Source of the DNA: Bacteroidia bacterium
GTDB taxonomy: Bacteria > Bacteroidota > Bacteroidia > UKL13-3
Assembly: GCA_018058135.1 (NCBI GenBank)
Contig: JAGPCK010000018.1
Span: 1-49,113, forward strand
DNA: 49,113 nucleotides
Direction: 5' to 3'
The notes under the pieces were generated by a model. The model did no database searches. It worked only from the letters and a program-made list of their open reading frames with translations, and was not told where the DNA came from. Both the position numbers and the translations under genes were made by a program. Position 1 is the stretch's first letter. Each line of letters starts with the position of its first letter. Positions 46,470-49,113 of the stretch are shown here, one piece after another.

Positions 46470-47683
46470 TATTTGTGCAGAATTATTCTGAACGTAGTGC
46501 CTTTATTCACTTCTGATTGTAAAACGATAATGGTTCCTTTATGGTAATCTTCTACTATACGTTTTACGAGAGAGAGTCCCAGACCCCAACCACGCTTTTT
46601 GGTGGTATACCCCGGATTAAATACGGTAATGAATTTAGATTTAGGTATTCCTTTTCCCGTATCGATTATATCAATCACTACTTGTTTATTTTCTTCGCGA
46701 ATAGTAAAGGTAATGGCCCCGATTCCGTCCATCGCATCTATCGCGTTCTTGCTCAGGTTCTCAATTACCCATTCAAACAAAGGTACGTTGAGTGGGGCCA
46801 GAATGGAGTTAGACGAGTACTCCACCGCAAACTTTACTTTACTGGAACTACGGCTTTGTAAATAGTTTACGGCATGCCCGATTACCTGCACCAGGTTTTC
46901 ATTTTGTAAAGCGGGTGCTGAGCCTATTTTGGAAAAACGCTCGGTAATAATGTTGAGCCGGGAAACATCTTTCTCCATCTCACGCACTATGGTTTCATCA
47001 GCACCTTTTTCACTTTTGAGCATTTCGAGCCAGGCCATGAGTGAGGAAATAGGTGTACCCAACTGGTGAGCCGTTTCTTTACTCATACCCACCCATACAC
47101 GGTTTTGCTCCGACCTGCGTGAGGCACTAAAGGCCAGGTAAGACACCAACATAAACAAAGCAATTACACTCAACTGAAAATACGGGTAGTATTTAAGTTG
47201 AGTGAGCAATAACGAATTTTTGAAATAGATGTAATTTTTGCTGTTGGCATAAAGTTCAATGATGATGGGCTCATGCTCCTCTTTCATCAACTGCAATTGT
47301 TTCGTAAGGTAAAGCGAGTCATTTGCTTTGTCGTTATCCAGATTACGGTGGGAGATAATGTTATCCTTCTCATCCGTGAGAATAACAGGAATAGTTACGT
47401 TTTGCTTTTGAATATTGGAAAGAAAATTATTGACCTCATTCATCAATAAGTCAAGCTGGCGATACTGGTTAGTATCCACTTCCCTGAGCGATGAAAAATC
47501 CTCCATAAAGCCGGTACTCACAATCAGTTTGGTTGCCTCGGCCCACTGCTGAATTTTTTTCTCTTCTTCCTGTGCCAGTTTTTGCACCAATGCATTGGTG
47601 TACCACAATGAAAAGACACCAATAAACATGGCAAACAACAAGAGCAGCAATTTCCAGTATCTCTTTCGGGTGTAATCGTTCAT
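46469..47683 (-). CDS. Sensor histidine kinase without HAMP or receiver domain
   Basis: The 404-residue protein has membrane helices at about 11-28 and 168-186 with a periplasmic domain of about 140 residues between, then a phosphoacceptor H206 (KETAHQLGTPISSL) and an ATPase domain with N-box NLSKNAIDAM (309-318), G1 DTGKGIP (341-347) and GWGLGLSLVKRIV. There is no HAMP or PAS domain and no response regulator beside it, so its partner is elsewhere. This kinase type is common in Bacteroidota. The signal is unknown. Confidence 0.9.
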   Translation of the reverse strand: MNDYTRKRYWKLLLLLFAMFIGVFSLWYTNALVQKLAQEEEKKIQQWAEATKLIVSTGFMEDFSSLREVDTNQYRQLDLLMNEVNNFLSNIQKQNVTIPVILTDEKDNIISHRNLDNDKANDSLYLTKQLQLMKEEHEPIIIELYANSKNYIYFKNSLLLTQLKYYPYFQLSVIALFMLVSYLAFSASRRSEQNRVWVGMSKETAHQLGTPISSLMAWLEMLKSEKGADETIVREMEKDVSRLNIITERFSKIGSAPALQNENLVQVIGHAVNYLQSRSSSKVKFAVEYSSNSILAPLNVPLFEWVIENLSKNAIDAMDGIGAITFTIREENKQVVIDIIDTGKGIPKSKFITVFNPGYTTKKRGWGLGLSLVKRIVEDYHKGTIIVLQSEVNKGTTFRIILHK

Positions 47684-47733
47684 AAATGTACGCGGTAAAG
47701 ATAACGTTTAATGGGTAATTCTTAATACGGGGG

Positions 47734-47838
47734 CGTGTTTGAGTGTTTATGTGTTTACGTGCTTAGGTGTTGATGTGGGGGAGTTTAATGTTTAATGAGG
47801 TGCTTTGTTGTGTTTAGGTGTAAAAGTGTTTATGAGAG
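47734..47838. repeat. Low-complexity GTGTTTA-type repeat
   Basis: GTGTTT(A/G) and close variants recur (near 47735, 47743, 47751, 47759, 47810, 47827) in irregular spacing of 8 bp and more, giving a G/T-rich tract with no coding sense. Similar GTGTTTAGGTG arrays are known to me from non-coding DNA of other Bacteroidota. Confidence 0.5.
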
Positions 47839-47861
47839 GGAGGGGAAAGAACCTCTGCTAG

Positions 47862-48050
47862 ATTTGTGTTAATCTGCGGCAATCAGTGAACCGTAAGCTC
47901 AGCGAAGCTAAATTAGCGGCAGGAACGATTCGCTTAATTTTGAAACGAAGTTCAGCATAGCTAATTTTAATGAGGGAAGACCCACTAATAAATTTGTGGA
48001 ATCTGTGTTAATCAGTGTCTGTTTTATGCTCGCCTAATTTTGAATACGTT
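47862..48050. repeat. Degenerate duplicated intergenic element
   Basis: Two imperfect 26-27 bp copies, at 47862-47888 and 47992-48017, share ATTTGTG...AATCTG(T/C)G...AATCAGTG. A second pair, CGCTTAATTTTGAAACG (47931) and CGCCTAATTTTGAATACG (48031), lies exactly 100 bp apart. AATCTGTGTTAATC-like words are widely dispersed in Bacteroidota intergenic DNA. No gene is visible in 47684-48134. Confidence 0.55.
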
Positions 48051-48100
48051 GTGTTTAGTTAAGCGACTGAAAATATTCTTGTCGACTGAACAAATCATTT

Positions 48101-48130
48101 CTGCGTATAAGCGAGAGATAATTATCTTTG
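48101..48130 (+). promoter_or_regulatory. Candidate promoter of the cyclase-bioY genes
   Basis: CTG (48101-48103, consensus TTG), a 19-bp spacer and a perfect TATCTTTG (48123-48130) end 4 bp before the ATG at 48135. Transcription would start at or near the start codon. Confidence 0.4.
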
Positions 48131-48134
48131 TTTT

Positions 48135-48887
48135 ATGTACGTTGAATTTTCCATTGCTGGGGGCCGTCCACTTAAGGCAGATTTAAGTCGCCCCATTGAC
48201 CTTTCTACTCCCATACTTCCGGGTGATAATTGTGTGAATGCCTTTCACATTTCGCCACCGGTGTTTGAACCCATCAGGGTGGGTACTTTTGTGGGCAGTG
48301 TAAATGAAGGCGGGGCATGCAATTGCGAAAATCTGCACCTGAATGCACACGGCAACGGTACACATACCGAGTGTGTGGGGCATATTGCTAAAGAAAGAAT
48401 TACCATCAACAGCATACTGAGAACATTTCACTTCAGTGCCGAACTCATCACCGTAACTCCATCAGCCGCTGACAACGGTGACCTCGTTATTATGCGCGAA
48501 CAGATTGAACGGGCAATAAAACACCGCACACAGGCCCTTCTGATACGTACACTGCCTAACAATGCAACTAAACTTCACGCACATTATTCAGGCACAAACC
48601 CTACTTATTTACACCATGAAGCAGCCCAATGGATTCGCGAGCAGGGATACCAACACCTGCTTATTGACCAACCCTCGGTTGACAGGGAAGAAGACGGGGG
48701 ATTATTACTTGCACACCACGCTTACTGGAACTACCCCCATCAAACCGATGGCGGTTTACGCACCATTACCGAACTGATGTATGCCTCAACGGATGTAAAA
48801 GATGGTTTATATCTACTCAATCTACAAATTGCTTCACTGGAAACTGATGCCAGTCCGAGTAAGCCTGTACTTTATCCGTTGGTTTGA
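48135..48887 (+). CDS. Cyclase-family (kynurenine formamidase-like) metal hydrolase
   Basis: The 250-residue protein has the family metal motif HGNGTHTE (72-79; general form HxGTHxD/E) and the N-terminal DLSRPIDLSTPILPGD (16-31). A second His/Asp set follows in LIDQPSVDREEDGGLLLAHHAYW. Family members hydrolyse N-formylkynurenine or isatin, but many are uncharacterised. The stop overlaps the bioY start. No kynurenine-pathway genes are near, so a tryptophan role is not supported by context. Confidence 0.88.
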   Translation: MYVEFSIAGGRPLKADLSRPIDLSTPILPGDNCVNAFHISPPVFEPIRVGTFVGSVNEGGACNCENLHLNAHGNGTHTECVGHIAKERITINSILRTFHFSAELITVTPSAADNGDLVIMREQIERAIKHRTQALLIRTLPNNATKLHAHYSGTNPTYLHHEAAQWIREQGYQHLLIDQPSVDREEDGGLLLAHHAYWNYPHQTDGGLRTITELMYASTDVKDGLYLLNLQIASLETDASPSKPVLYPLV

Positions 48888-49113
48888 AAAAGATACTGCT
48901 CATTTTCGGCCTAACAGCAGGCATTGTTTTGGGTGCAAAAATGAGAATACCTGTGGAGCCTGTACCGTTCACTATGCAAACCTTATTTGTTTTATTATTG
49001 TGCTTTAAATACCCTCCGATAGTAAGCACCGGTGCAGTTATTTTGTATTTATTATTGGGTTGTTTTTTACCTGTATTCAGCGGAGAAAATTATGGTAAAG
49101 AAGTGTTGTTGGG
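48884..49113 (+). CDS. bioY: BioY biotin-uptake protein, C-terminus beyond window
   Basis: A frame beginning with TTG 48884 and open to the right edge encodes 76 residues with two hydrophobic segments and the family core PVEPVPFTMQTLFVLLLCF, then ILYLLLGCFLPVFSGENYG. This is the substrate-binding S component of biotin ECF transporters. The TTG overlaps the cyclase stop (TTGA). The next in-frame ATG (48941) would delete the first membrane helix. No ATPase or EcfT gene is in the window. Confidence 0.85.
   Translation, partial: MKKILLIFGLTAGIVLGAKMRIPVEPVPFTMQTLFVLLLCFKYPPIVSTGAVILYLLLGCFLPVFSGENYGKEVLL

Noticed and set aside
48802..49029. Plus and minus frames over the bioY start
   Set aside because: They are shadows of the BioY frame, which shows a clear family core and is merely cut by the window edge.

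Overview
The window is a chromosomal segment of a Bacteroidota bacterium; I cannot fix the class from sequence alone. The evidence is C-terminal sorting domains of the type IX secretion system (T9SS) on several huge secreted proteins, PKD-like repeat proteins, promoters of the Bacteroidota form (TTG, 19-21 bp, TAnnTT[T/C]G) with few Shine-Dalgarno sites, and Bacteroidota-type families (MuiA/DUF4139, bacterial GH3, SpoIID-free single-subunit acyl-CoA carboxylase, orphan HAMP-less histidine kinase). There is no rRNA, phage, insertion sequence, CRISPR array or plasmid function.

Left part (1-25.4 kb) is dominated by cell-surface proteins. It starts inside a repeat-rich secreted protein that runs off the left edge (minus strand), followed by a membrane-anchored J-domain protein, a 1240-residue PKD protein with a type B sorting domain, an S9 peptidase, a degenerate SDR, then a three-gene probable copper-uptake operon (10.5-13.8 kb: Cys-motif small protein, His/Met-rich lipoprotein, OprC/NosA-like TonB-dependent receptor). 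After that come a 1765-residue S8 protease with a type A sorting domain, an unrecognised secreted protein, a glycosyltransferase with rsmG, and a class C beta-lactamase-like hydrolase fused to five tandem 258-bp (86-residue) PKD/Ig-like repeats.

Middle part (25.7-36 kb) is a tight co-directional run: acyl-CoA carboxylase beta subunit, MuiA-like DUF4139 protein, SpecificRecomb-type membrane protein, GH3-family protein, a small unrecognised secreted protein overlapping both neighbours, and dxr. An outer-membrane barrel gene faces dxr, and rseP follows.

The 36-39 kb part holds tRNA-Leu(CAA), a 44-codon membrane peptide, initiator tRNA-Met, era and der, with clear promoters and intrinsic terminators between them. 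The right part (39-49 kb) carries two small lipoproteins, a C-terminal processing protease, a sugar kinase plus murQ (cell-wall sugar recycling), a membrane protein whose tail runs antisense into rluD, a DUF4097-like secreted protein, def-ruvX-histidine kinase on the minus strand, a 450-bp non-coding stretch with degenerate repeats, and a cyclase-family gene overlapping a bioY gene cut by the right edge.

The most interesting candidate system is the copper operon: the receptor keeps the C-x3-M and H-x-M ligand pairs described for OprC, and both upstream genes encode potential metal ligands.
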